Below are positions 18,157 to 25,728 of a DNA stretch of 64,000 nucleotides, one piece after another; the stretch's first letter is position 1, and each line of letters begins with the position of its first letter. The notes beneath the pieces are model-generated. The model ran no database searches. It saw only the letters and a program-made list of their open reading frames with translations, and was not told where the DNA came from. The translations under genes were made by a program, and so were the position numbers. The stretch is from Dyella mobilis (GTDB lineage Bacteria; Pseudomonadota; Gammaproteobacteria; Xanthomonadales; Rhodanobacteraceae): NCBI RefSeq assembly GCF_016904945.1, contig NZ_JADIKF010000039.1, positions 124,001 to 188,000 of the forward strand, given 5' to 3'.

Positions 18157-18663
18157 TTATGGTTGGGTCGAGCCGCTGGTCGAGGACACCGGATGCTGTG
18201 CCTTGAACTGCTGCCACTGCGCCTTGCGAGCCTGGAAAGCGGCCTTCTGCGCGGTGTACTGGGTCTGCTGGGCGCTGGTCAGCACGGTGCTGTAGATCTG
18301 TGCGGTAACGGCCGCGCGGGCGGTGATGCGGGCGCTGGTGAGGTTCGCTTCGGCCTGGGCGAGGCTGGCGGCGGCGGCCTGGTAGCCGGAAGCATTCGGT
18401 GCCATGGCTTCAAATGCCTCGCGCTGCTGGCGGACTGCCTGGAACTGCGGCTTCAGCTGGGTGAAGCTTTGCTGCACGATCTGCTTGACGGAAGCCTTCT
18501 GGGTGTCGGTCAGGTTCAGGCCGTGCATCGCCATGAAGCCGCCGCCATGATGGCCGTGGAAGCCGCCAAAATCGCCGCCCTGTCCACCCGGGCCGGCGAG
18601 TGCCAGCGCGGAACAGCCCAGGGCCGCAGCCAGGATGATCGACAGAGTCATAGTCTTGCGCAT
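18157..18663 (-). CDS. Spy/CpxP-family periplasmic chaperone-like protein
   Basis: Encodes 168 residues. The ATG at 18661-18663 follows CAGGAG. It has a signal peptide (MRKTMTLSIILAAALGCSALALAG), a Gly/His-rich segment (GGFHGHHGGGF), then the helical Spy-type core with LNLTDTQKASVKQIVQQ matching the LTxxQ motif of the family. Spy and CpxP are small periplasmic proteins that buffer protein misfolding and, for CpxP, restrain CpxA. The gene is divergent from cpxRA with a perfect CpxR box in the shared gap, so control by CpxR is strongly suggested. Confidence 0.88.
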   Translation of the reverse strand: MRKTMTLSIILAAALGCSALALAGPGGQGGDFGGFHGHHGGGFMAMHGLNLTDTQKASVKQIVQQSFTQLKPQFQAVRQQREAFEAMAPNASGYQAAAASLAQAEANLTSARITARAAVTAQIYSTVLTSAQQTQYTAQKAAFQARKAQWQQFKAQHPVSSTSGSTQP

Positions 18664-18738
18664 ATCAAGCTCCTGCTTGTTGGGGGGGTGTTGGTGATTA
18701 TTTGAAAGCAGGGGCACGTTTAAGATCTTTGCGGCCGT

Positions 18739-18753
18739 GTAAAGAAGGGTAAA
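18739..18753 (+). promoter_or_regulatory. CpxR box (GTAAA-N5-GTAAA)
   Basis: GTAAAGAAGGGTAAA is an exact match to the enterobacterial CpxR consensus GTAAA-N5-GTAAA. It sits in the 179-base divergent gap, 75 bases upstream of the Spy-like start and 89 bases upstream of cpxR, well placed to activate both. Confidence 0.8.
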
Positions 18754-18842
18754 GTCAGCATGACGTAAGCGACGGGCAGCCAATCGCAGCGGGTAATGCG
18801 ATAGTAGCGACGGGCTTTCCGACGATTCACCGCTGGCTATCC

Positions 18843-19538
18843 ATGTCTCGAATACTGATTGGCGACGACGACCGCGAACTGTGCGCGCTGCTTTGCGAAT
18901 ACCTGCGCCGCGAGGGATTGCAGGTCGACGTGGTGCACGACGGCGAGGCCGTCCTGGTGCAACTGCGCGATCCGGCTACGCGTCCGGACCTGTTGATCCT
19001 GGATGTGATGCTGCCGGGCCGCAGCGGCCTCGATACCTTGCGCGAGTTGCGGGCCCAGCACCGCCTGCCGGTGATCATGCTGTCCGGGCGTGGCGAGCCG
19101 GTCGACCGCGTGGTCGGCCTGGAGCTCGGCGCGGACGACTACCTTTCCAAACCCTGCTTGCCGCGCGAATTGCTGGCGCGCGTGCGCGCCCAACTGCGCC
19201 GGCATACCGTGGAAAGTGTCGGCGTGCTCACGATGGGCGTGCTGCGGTTGCTGCCTGGCGAACGCCGTGCCTACGCGGGCGAGCAGGAGCTCAGTCTCAC
19301 CGGTGCCGAATTTGCCCTGCTGCTGATGCTGGTGCAGCGCGCAGGCGAAGTGATCGACAAGACCTCGCTCACCCGTGTGGCGCTCGGGCGCGAGCTGGAG
19401 CGCTTCGATCGCAGCATTGACGTCCACGTCAGCCGGTTGCGCCACAAGTTGGCGGAGGCGTCGCCGCAGTCGCCGCGCATCGACTCCATTCGCGGGGCCG
19501 GCTACGTGCTTCTGCCTCCGGGCGGAGGCGCGGCATGA
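18843..19538 (+). CDS. cpxR: CpxR-like response regulator
   Basis: A 231-residue OmpR-family regulator with a receiver domain (DDD at 8-10, phospho-acceptor Asp54, Lys in DDYLSKPC) and a C-terminal winged helix (DVHVSRLRHKLAEA ... IRGAGYVLLPPG). Its gene overlaps the kinase gene by four bases and is divergent from a Spy-like gene, with a CpxR box between. This is the layout of the Cpx envelope-stress system. The name rests on motif, neighbour and operator together. Confidence 0.88.
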   Translation: MSRILIGDDDRELCALLCEYLRREGLQVDVVHDGEAVLVQLRDPATRPDLLILDVMLPGRSGLDTLRELRAQHRLPVIMLSGRGEPVDRVVGLELGADDYLSKPCLPRELLARVRAQLRRHTVESVGVLTMGVLRLLPGERRAYAGEQELSLTGAEFALLLMLVQRAGEVIDKTSLTRVALGRELERFDRSIDVHVSRLRHKLAEASPQSPRIDSIRGAGYVLLPPGGGAA

Positions 19539-20917
19539 GCTCGTTCAAGAGTCCGTTTCGCAGTCCGCTGTTCTGGCGCCTGCTGATCTTCTTTTGCATT
19601 GCCAATCTGCTCGTGCTGGTACTGGGCAGTTGGTTGACCAGTCGCTTCATCGCTTTCTCCGCAGCGCAATCCATCGATTGGCCAACGCTGGCCCAGGCGG
19701 CCGAGGACGCCTACGATCACGGCGGTGTCGACGGTCTCGATGCGTGGGTGCAGCAGCGGCACGCGGAAGGCATCGAAGCGACGCTGTATGAAAATGGCGA
19801 ACCGTTGCACGACATACGCATGCCACCTGCCATGCGCGATGAGTTGCCGACGTGGTTGGCTTCGGGCCACAACATTGAGTTGAATCCCTGGCCGGGCCTT
19901 TATATCGCAGTGGAACGCGTTGACGGCGATGATGGACACGCGCGGCAATTGGTCGCCATCAGCAGCTCGCGTGCACGCATACCCAGGCACGTGCGCGAAA
20001 AAATTTTGCTAGGCGTGCAGTTGGGGCTTTCACTGTTGTTGATTGGCGGTATCGGCTGGTGGGTGGCGCGCAGCGTATCCCGGCCGGTTGAAGCCATGCG
20101 CGACGCTACGCGAAAAATGGCTGCCGGAACCTTTGCCACGCGTGTCGACGAGCGTTGGAGCAGGGCGCGCGACGAACTCGGCCAACTGGCCAGGGACTTC
20201 AACGGCATGGCCGAGCGGATCGAAATCCTGGTGGCGCACGATCGAAGCGTCTTGCAAGACCTTTCGCACGAACTACGCTCGCCGCTTGCGCGTCTGCACC
20301 TGATTCTGGACCTGGCACAGCACAGCACCGATTCCAAGGAAGCGTCCGCCCACTTCCAGCATGCCGAGAGGGAAATTGCGCGCATGGACCGCATGACTGC
20401 GGAAATGCTCGCCCTGTCGCGCCTCGAAGGCGGCTTGCCCGGCATGGAGCGGGAGGCGGTGGATCTGGTCGAACTGATCAAGGAGCGTGTCGCTGCCGTA
20501 CAAGTCGAGGCAGAAGCGCGATCCATTTCCATGAAAATTGTCGACGCGGGGCCGGTAATGGTGCGCGGCAGCGGCATTTTGCTGGAACGCGCCCTGGACA
20601 ACGTGATCGCCAACGCCGTCAAGTTCAGTCCTGCCCAGGCCGTCGTCGAACTTTGGGTAGGCCATCACCTGGGATGGGCGGAAGTAAGGGTGCGCGACTA
20701 TGGTCCGGGCGTGCCGACCGAAGAGCTGGACTTGCTGTTCCGGCCATTCTTCAGGGGGACGAATGCCGCTCACGCGGACGGTCATGGACTTGGCCTGGCC
20801 ATCGTACAGCGCGTCATGCAGGTGCATGGTGGAGTCGTGCTCGCTGCGAACGGCAACGACAGCGGATTGGAAGTCACCATGCGACTTCCGGATGAGATAA
20901 GTCCTCGCGCAGGATGA
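19535..20917 (+). CDS. cpxA: CpxA-like sensor histidine kinase
   Basis: A 460-residue inner-membrane kinase with a first helix (LFWRLLIFFCIANLLVLVLGSWL), a periplasmic domain of about 125 residues, a second helix (LLGVQLGLSLLLIGGIGWWVAR), a HAMP linker, the phospho-acceptor His at about 245 in DLSHELRSPLARL, and an ATPase domain (NVIANAVKFSP, RDYGPGVPTEEL, HGLGLAIVQRV). The start ATG overlaps cpxR (ATGA). It is expected to sense envelope protein stress and phosphorylate CpxR. Confidence 0.88.
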   Translation: MSSFKSPFRSPLFWRLLIFFCIANLLVLVLGSWLTSRFIAFSAAQSIDWPTLAQAAEDAYDHGGVDGLDAWVQQRHAEGIEATLYENGEPLHDIRMPPAMRDELPTWLASGHNIELNPWPGLYIAVERVDGDDGHARQLVAISSSRARIPRHVREKILLGVQLGLSLLLIGGIGWWVARSVSRPVEAMRDATRKMAAGTFATRVDERWSRARDELGQLARDFNGMAERIEILVAHDRSVLQDLSHELRSPLARLHLILDLAQHSTDSKEASAHFQHAEREIARMDRMTAEMLALSRLEGGLPGMEREAVDLVELIKERVAAVQVEAEARSISMKIVDAGPVMVRGSGILLERALDNVIANAVKFSPAQAVVELWVGHHLGWAEVRVRDYGPGVPTEELDLLFRPFFRGTNAAHADGHGLGLAIVQRVMQVHGGVVLAANGNDSGLEVTMRLPDEISPRAG

Positions 20918-21038
20918 GTGATATAGGACGCTGGTTGGCTTTCTCGCGTAAAGACAGGATCAATACGAAAGCGATTAAAGCCGTGTAGGGATTGCAGTAC
21001 ATCCAGCGCGGGCGTTTCCCCATACTCATATCAGGCTG

Positions 21039-21087
21039 TATCGATTCATTTGATTGCCACAAGAGCAGCAAAATCGAGACATCGATA
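21039..21087. promoter_or_regulatory. Inverted repeat upstream of the Fae-like gene
   Basis: TATCGAT (21039-21045) and ATCGATA (21081-21087) form a 7-base perfect inverted repeat about 36 bases apart, ending 22 bases before the ATG of the Fae homologue. It is a candidate regulator site, with no matching regulator gene nearby. Confidence 0.3.
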
Positions 21088-21109
21088 GTTTGCTTGAGTG
21101 GCAGGAACG

Positions 21110-21631
21110 ATGACTACATCCGAAAGCAAGACGCTCTACATCGGCGAAGGGTTCGAAGGCCCGGGCGTCAATCTCGCGCACATCAACGTGCTGGTCGGAC
21201 CACGCAACGGGCCGGCCGGTCAGGCGTTCGCGACTGCGTTGGCCACGCCATCGGCGGGGCATGCTCCGTTCGTGGTCATTGCCAGGCCCGGCGTGCCCAC
21301 CAAGCCGCTGACGCTGTATGTCAACAAGGCGCAGATCGCCGGCGATTTCCACGGCAACGCAACATGGGGAGCGTCGCAGGCGGGCATTGCCAAAGCCGTA
21401 GCCGAATCGCTGGAAGAAGGCGTGCTGCCGCCGGAGGCGGAAAACGACTGGGTGGTGGTGTCGGCCAACTGGGTCAATCCCGGCACCGACGATCTGGATG
21501 CGGTGTACGAAAACAACTATCGCGCGTGCAAGAACGCCATCCGCGCCGCGATGCTTGGCCTGCCGCATCGCCAAGAGGTATTTGCTGCTGCCAGCCAGGT
21601 CAGCAATCCCTTCTATACCCCGAAAGCCTGA
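21110..21631 (+). CDS. Formaldehyde-activating enzyme (Fae) homologue
   Basis: Encodes 173 residues. The ATG at 21110 is chosen for its AGGA ribosome site; an in-frame GTG four codons upstream is possible. The N-terminal block VNLAHINVLVGPRNGPAGQA aligns by eye with the Fae signature of methylotrophs, including the conserved His (residue 24) proposed as catalytic, and later KPLTLYVNKAQI and ENNYRACKNAIRAAM also match. True Fae condenses formaldehyde with tetrahydromethanopterin. No other methanopterin-pathway gene is in the window, so the reaction here is open. It is the first gene of an apparent four-gene unit with an aldo/keto reductase, aldehyde dehydrogenase and MFS transporter. Confidence 0.88.
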   Translation: MTTSESKTLYIGEGFEGPGVNLAHINVLVGPRNGPAGQAFATALATPSAGHAPFVVIARPGVPTKPLTLYVNKAQIAGDFHGNATWGASQAGIAKAVAESLEEGVLPPEAENDWVVVSANWVNPGTDDLDAVYENNYRACKNAIRAAMLGLPHRQEVFAAASQVSNPFYTPKA

Positions 21632-21667
21632 GCAGCGAATCGTTGGAAAATACCAGGAGCCTTTCGT

Positions 21668-22705
21668 ATGGAATACGTCCGTCTCGGCCAATCGGGCCTG
21701 AAAGTGTCGCGTTTGTGTCTGGGTACCATGAACATGGGTACGCCACGCTGGAAGCCATGGATTTTTGACGAGGCGCAAAGCGAACCCATCGTGCGTCACG
21801 CACTCGAGGCTGGCGTGAACTTCATCGATCTGGCGGACTTCTATTCCACCGGAGTAGGCGAAGAGGTCGTCGGCCGCATCGTCAATCGCCTCGTGCGGCG
21901 CGAAGAGATCGTCATCACCACCAAGGTCGGCTACGACATGGGTATGTATCCGAACGCGGGCGGTCATTCGCGCAAGCACATCATGGACGGTATCCACGGC
22001 TCGCTCAAACGTCTGGACATGGATTACGTCGACATCTACATGCTGCATTTCTTCGATACCAGTACGCCCGTCGAAGAAACCATGGGTGCGTTGAATGACA
22101 TCGTACGTGCCGGCAAGGCGCGCTATGTCGGCGTTTCAACCATGTATACCTGGCAGCTGGCGAAGATCATGCAGGTTTGCGAGCGAAACGGCTGGCACAA
22201 GCCCATCAACATGCAGTTGCAGCTCAATCTTGCCTATCGCGAGGAAGAGCGCGAAATGGTCCCGTATTGTGCGGATCAGGGTGTTGGCGTATCGGTGTTC
22301 AGTCCGCTGGCTCGCGGATTGCTGACGAGCGATGGCAAATCCACGCGAAATCAAACCGATTTCTTCACCGCACAGATGTACGGCGACGAGGCGTCGCGGG
22401 CGATCGCTGCATCGGCAGCTCGCGTCGCGGCACGACGTGGCATATCCGCGGCGCAGGTGGCACAGGCCTGGGTGTTGTGTCGCCCGAACGTGGATTGCAT
22501 GCTGGTGGGTGCCGATACTTCCGAGCAGTTCGATAGCGCGCTCGCCGCGCTTGATACGCGTCTGGACGAAGAAGAACTGCACGAACTGGACCGCAACTAC
22601 ACGCCCTGCGACCTGATCAACGACTACACCGCTGGGCGACGCATTCCGCGCGAGGCGCGCGCGGCAAGAGGAACGTATTTGGAAAAGGAAGGAAACGCGG
22701 CATGA
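21668..22705 (+). CDS. Aldo/keto reductase
   Basis: A 345-residue NADPH-dependent oxidoreductase with a TIM-barrel fold. It shows LGQSGLKVSRLCLGTMNMGT at the N-terminus, the catalytic Asp/Tyr region (NFIDLADFYSTGVGEEVVG), the Lys in ITTKVGYD, and His in YVDIYMLHFFD. It resembles the YajO-like class that reduces small aldehydes and ketones. An AGGAG precedes the ATG. It starts 36 bases after the Fae homologue and overlaps the aldehyde dehydrogenase by four bases, so the genes are almost certainly co-transcribed. The substrate is unknown. Confidence 0.9.
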   Translation: MEYVRLGQSGLKVSRLCLGTMNMGTPRWKPWIFDEAQSEPIVRHALEAGVNFIDLADFYSTGVGEEVVGRIVNRLVRREEIVITTKVGYDMGMYPNAGGHSRKHIMDGIHGSLKRLDMDYVDIYMLHFFDTSTPVEETMGALNDIVRAGKARYVGVSTMYTWQLAKIMQVCERNGWHKPINMQLQLNLAYREEEREMVPYCADQGVGVSVFSPLARGLLTSDGKSTRNQTDFFTAQMYGDEASRAIAASAARVAARRGISAAQVAQAWVLCRPNVDCMLVGADTSEQFDSALAALDTRLDEEELHELDRNYTPCDLINDYTAGRRIPREARAARGTYLEKEGNAA

Positions 22706-24138
22706 GCAATCTCGTACGTGACGGGCACTACATCAATGGCCAGTGGGTTGTCGGCGAGAGCACCTATCCCGTCTTCAATCCCGCAACGGGCTCGCTTATT
22801 GTCAATGTCGCCAAGGGCGGCGCTGCTGAAACGGAGCGGGCCATCACGGCGGCGGCAGCTGCCTTTCCCGCCTGGCGCGCATTGACGGCCAAGGAGCGCA
22901 GCGTCAGGGTCCGTCGTTGGGGCAAACTGATGCTTGAGCATCGCGAAGCGCTCGCGGGATTGCTCACCATGGAACAAGGCAAGCCGTTGCCGGAAGCGCG
23001 TGGTGAGGTGGGTTACGCCGCCAGCTTCCTGGAGTGGTTCGCCGAAGAGGCCAAGCGCGCGTACGGCGATGTCATTCCGAGTCCGTTTCCGAATTCCAGG
23101 ATCGTGGTAACGCGTGAACCGGTAGGTGTCGTGGCGGCGATTACGCCGTGGAATTTTCCACTGGCCATGATTACCCGCAAGGCCGCACCGGCATTGGCGG
23201 CCGGTTGCACCATGGTATTGAAACCCTCGGAGGAAACTCCTCTTTCGGCGCTGGCTTTGGCTGTGCTCGCCGAGGAGGCTGGCATTCCCGCAGGGGTGTT
23301 TAACATCGTTTCCGGCGACGCACTGGCCATCGGCAAGGTGCTGACAGAGTCGGATGTGGTGCGCAAGCTGTCCTTCACCGGCTCGACGCGGGTAGGCAAG
23401 TTGCTTGCCGCGCAATGCGCCGATACGCTGAAAAAGCTTTCGCTCGAATTGGGCGGCAATGCGCCCTTTATTGTCTTCGACGACGCCGACATCGAAGCGG
23501 CGGTGCGCGGCGCGATGGCATCGAAATTTCGCAATACGGGGCAGACTTGCGTTTGCGTCAATCGCTTCTACGTGCAGGACGGCATCTATGACGCATTTAT
23601 CAAGGCGTTGGCGGATGCCGTTCGAAAATTGCGCGTGGGCGATGCCCTGGCCGGCGAGGTGGAGCAGGGACCGCTGATCAATCAGGCAGCCCTGCACAAA
23701 GTACAGACTCACGTTTCCGATGCCTTGGGCAAGGGAGCCAAAGTCGTGACCGGTGGCAAGCAGCACGTGCTTGGCGGCACTTTCTACGAACCCACCGTTC
23801 TGGCGGACACCACGCACGCCATGTTGTTGGCCCAGGAAGAGACCTTTGGTCCGGTTGCAGCGTGCTTCCGCTTCAAGACCGAGGCGGAAGCCATTACTGC
23901 TGCCAATGGCACGCCCTTCGGCCTGGCTGCTTACTTTTACACCCGCGACGTGGCGCGCACCTGGCGTGTTGCTGAGGCGCTGGAAAGCGGCATGGTCGGC
24001 ATCAACGAGGGCATGTTGTCCACCGAGGTTGCGCCGTTTGGCGGCGTGAAGCAATCCGGTCTCGGGCGCGAAGGTTCCAGGTACGGCATCGATGAGTACC
24101 TGGAGTTGAAGTATTTGATGATGGGTGGCCTTGGCTAG
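22702..24138 (+). CDS. NAD(P)-dependent aldehyde dehydrogenase, succinate-semialdehyde dehydrogenase-like
   Basis: A 478-residue aldehyde dehydrogenase with TPWNFPLAMITRKAAPALAA, the general base Glu249 (LELGGNAPF) and nucleophile Cys283 (NTGQTCVCVN). The overall sequence is closest in flavour to GabD-type succinate- or glutarate-semialdehyde dehydrogenases, and the paired Cys in TCVC is typical of that group. In this context, coupled by a four-base overlap to an aldo/keto reductase and downstream of a Fae homologue, it may oxidise another aldehyde. The gabD symbol is therefore withheld. Confidence 0.9.
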   Translation: MSNLVRDGHYINGQWVVGESTYPVFNPATGSLIVNVAKGGAAETERAITAAAAAFPAWRALTAKERSVRVRRWGKLMLEHREALAGLLTMEQGKPLPEARGEVGYAASFLEWFAEEAKRAYGDVIPSPFPNSRIVVTREPVGVVAAITPWNFPLAMITRKAAPALAAGCTMVLKPSEETPLSALALAVLAEEAGIPAGVFNIVSGDALAIGKVLTESDVVRKLSFTGSTRVGKLLAAQCADTLKKLSLELGGNAPFIVFDDADIEAAVRGAMASKFRNTGQTCVCVNRFYVQDGIYDAFIKALADAVRKLRVGDALAGEVEQGPLINQAALHKVQTHVSDALGKGAKVVTGGKQHVLGGTFYEPTVLADTTHAMLLAQEETFGPVAACFRFKTEAEAITAANGTPFGLAAYFYTRDVARTWRVAEALESGMVGINEGMLSTEVAPFGGVKQSGLGREGSRYGIDEYLELKYLMMGGLG

Positions 24139-24253
24139 CGAGCGGGCGAAGCCGTCGGGCTTCGCCAAGGCAACTGCATCACGTCAAACGAAAACGGCGC
24201 CCGCGTATCCCTCAAGGCGCGAATGATGCTCGCACGAGTGGCAAGGAGTCAGG

Positions 24254-25633
24254 ATGGTCAGCGGCGATGGACAGTCGGTCCCGGTTCGAAACACAGGCGG
24301 CCAAGCAGAGCAACGCGCTCCGCGCAAATACACCTTTCTGGACGACGCGCCGCTTGGCCGCTTTCATTGCAAGATCGCCGGCCTGACCTTTGGCGCGCAC
24401 TTTACCGAAGGTTATGCGCTCGGTACCGTCGGTTATGCCTTGCCATCGCTGAGCAAACAGATGGGATTGGATGCGGTCTGGAACGGCTTGCTCGGCAGTT
24501 CGGCATTGATCGGCATTTTCTTCGGCAGCCTGGTGTTTGGCTGGCTGTCGGATCGCATCGGCCGGCAAAAAATCTTCCTGCTGAGCTTTACGATCATCAC
24601 CGTTGCTGCCTTCGCACAGTTCTACGCAAATTCGGCTTTGACACTTTGCCTGCTGCGGGTGTTGCTCGGCTTCGGCATGGGCGGCGATTTTGCGGTGGGA
24701 CACGCCATTCTGGCGGAGTTCTCGCCACGCAAGCATCGGGGCATGCTGCTAGGTTCGTTCAGCGTCATTTGGACCATAGGCTATGTGGCAGCCAATGTCA
24801 TTGGCATGCACTATGCCGAGGTGTTGCCTGATGCATGGCGATGGTTGCTGGCGTCGGCGGGTGTGCCTGCGCTGCTGGTATTGATTCTTCGCGTGGGAAC
24901 CCCCGAGTCGCCGCGCTGGCTGCTTGGCATGGGCAGGCTTTCGGAAGCGCAGGCGATCGTGCGGCGATATTTCGGAGCCGGAGTGAGGCTGGATACCAGC
25001 AAGATGCCCGAGCGGCCGCACGTGGGGGGCTTCGCAAGGTTGTTTCATCGGGATCTGATCAGGCGCACGTTGTTCAACTGCATCTTCTTCGTTTGCCTGG
25101 TCATTCCTTATTTCGCGATCTATACCTTCCTGCCAAGCATTCTGAAATTGATCCATCTCAGTGAATCCGGCGGAGCGGATCTGCTTCTGAATGGATTCCT
25201 GATCGCGGGTGCCCTGCTGGGCATCTGGTTGACCCTGGTCTTGCCCAGACGTGTGTTTCTGATCAGCTCATTCTTCGTCACCTGGGTCTGCCTGGTGGTG
25301 CTGAGTTTGTTGCCGGAGTCGTCCACGACGGGAATGATCGTCGCCTTCGCACTTTTTACCTTGATCATGTCCGCGGTTTCCAACTTGGTCGGCGTATTTC
25401 CTCCCGAATGCTTTCCCACGGAAGTGCGGGCTTGCGGCGTCGGCTTGGCGGTTGCGTGCAGTCGCTTGGGTTCGGCCGTGGGTACCTTTCTTCTGCCGGT
25501 CGGCGTTGAGCAGTTCGGTTTTCCGGTAGCGATGATGGTTCTCGCGACCGTGCTGCTGGTGGGCATGCTGGTATCGGTGGCGTGGGCGCCCGAGACGCGT
25601 CACCTCCGCCTCAACGATGCCGCCAGGGTGTGA
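24254..25633 (+). CDS. MFS transporter (aromatic-acid or sugar-porter-like)
   Basis: A 459-residue major-facilitator protein with twelve predicted membrane helices. The typical loop motif is GWLSDRIGRQKIFLLSF, and FPTEVRACGVGLAVACSRLG occurs in the second half, as seen in the aromatic acid:H+ symporter and sugar-porter groups. AAGGAG precedes the ATG. It lies 115 bases after the aldehyde dehydrogenase, on the same strand, and is closed by a strong terminator, so it is probably the last gene of the Fae-like unit and the importer or exporter for its substrate. Confidence 0.88.
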   Translation: MVSGDGQSVPVRNTGGQAEQRAPRKYTFLDDAPLGRFHCKIAGLTFGAHFTEGYALGTVGYALPSLSKQMGLDAVWNGLLGSSALIGIFFGSLVFGWLSDRIGRQKIFLLSFTIITVAAFAQFYANSALTLCLLRVLLGFGMGGDFAVGHAILAEFSPRKHRGMLLGSFSVIWTIGYVAANVIGMHYAEVLPDAWRWLLASAGVPALLVLILRVGTPESPRWLLGMGRLSEAQAIVRRYFGAGVRLDTSKMPERPHVGGFARLFHRDLIRRTLFNCIFFVCLVIPYFAIYTFLPSILKLIHLSESGGADLLLNGFLIAGALLGIWLTLVLPRRVFLISSFFVTWVCLVVLSLLPESSTTGMIVAFALFTLIMSAVSNLVGVFPPECFPTEVRACGVGLAVACSRLGSAVGTFLLPVGVEQFGFPVAMMVLATVLLVGMLVSVAWAPETRHLRLNDAARV

Positions 25634-25680
25634 GGCGGAAGTTGGTTTGGTGGGTGTTTTGATCGCTTTCGCGTTCCAAG

Positions 25681-25708
25681 AAAAAAGCGCCCGGTCGGGC
25701 GCTTTTTT
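25681..25708. terminator. Bidirectional Rho-independent terminator
   Basis: A near-perfect palindrome of 13-base arms (AAAAAAGCGCCCG with CGGGCGCTTTTTT) and a 2-base centre between the convergent MFS and E2 genes. It has T runs on both strands. Confidence 0.95.
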
Positions 25709-25728
25709 CTTTCCAGCTGTTGCCTGGC

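Noticed and set aside
22702..24138. Calling the aldehyde dehydrogenase gabD outright.
   Set aside because: The sequence is GabD-like but the operon has no GABA aminotransferase or permease. A different aldehyde substrate is at least as likely.
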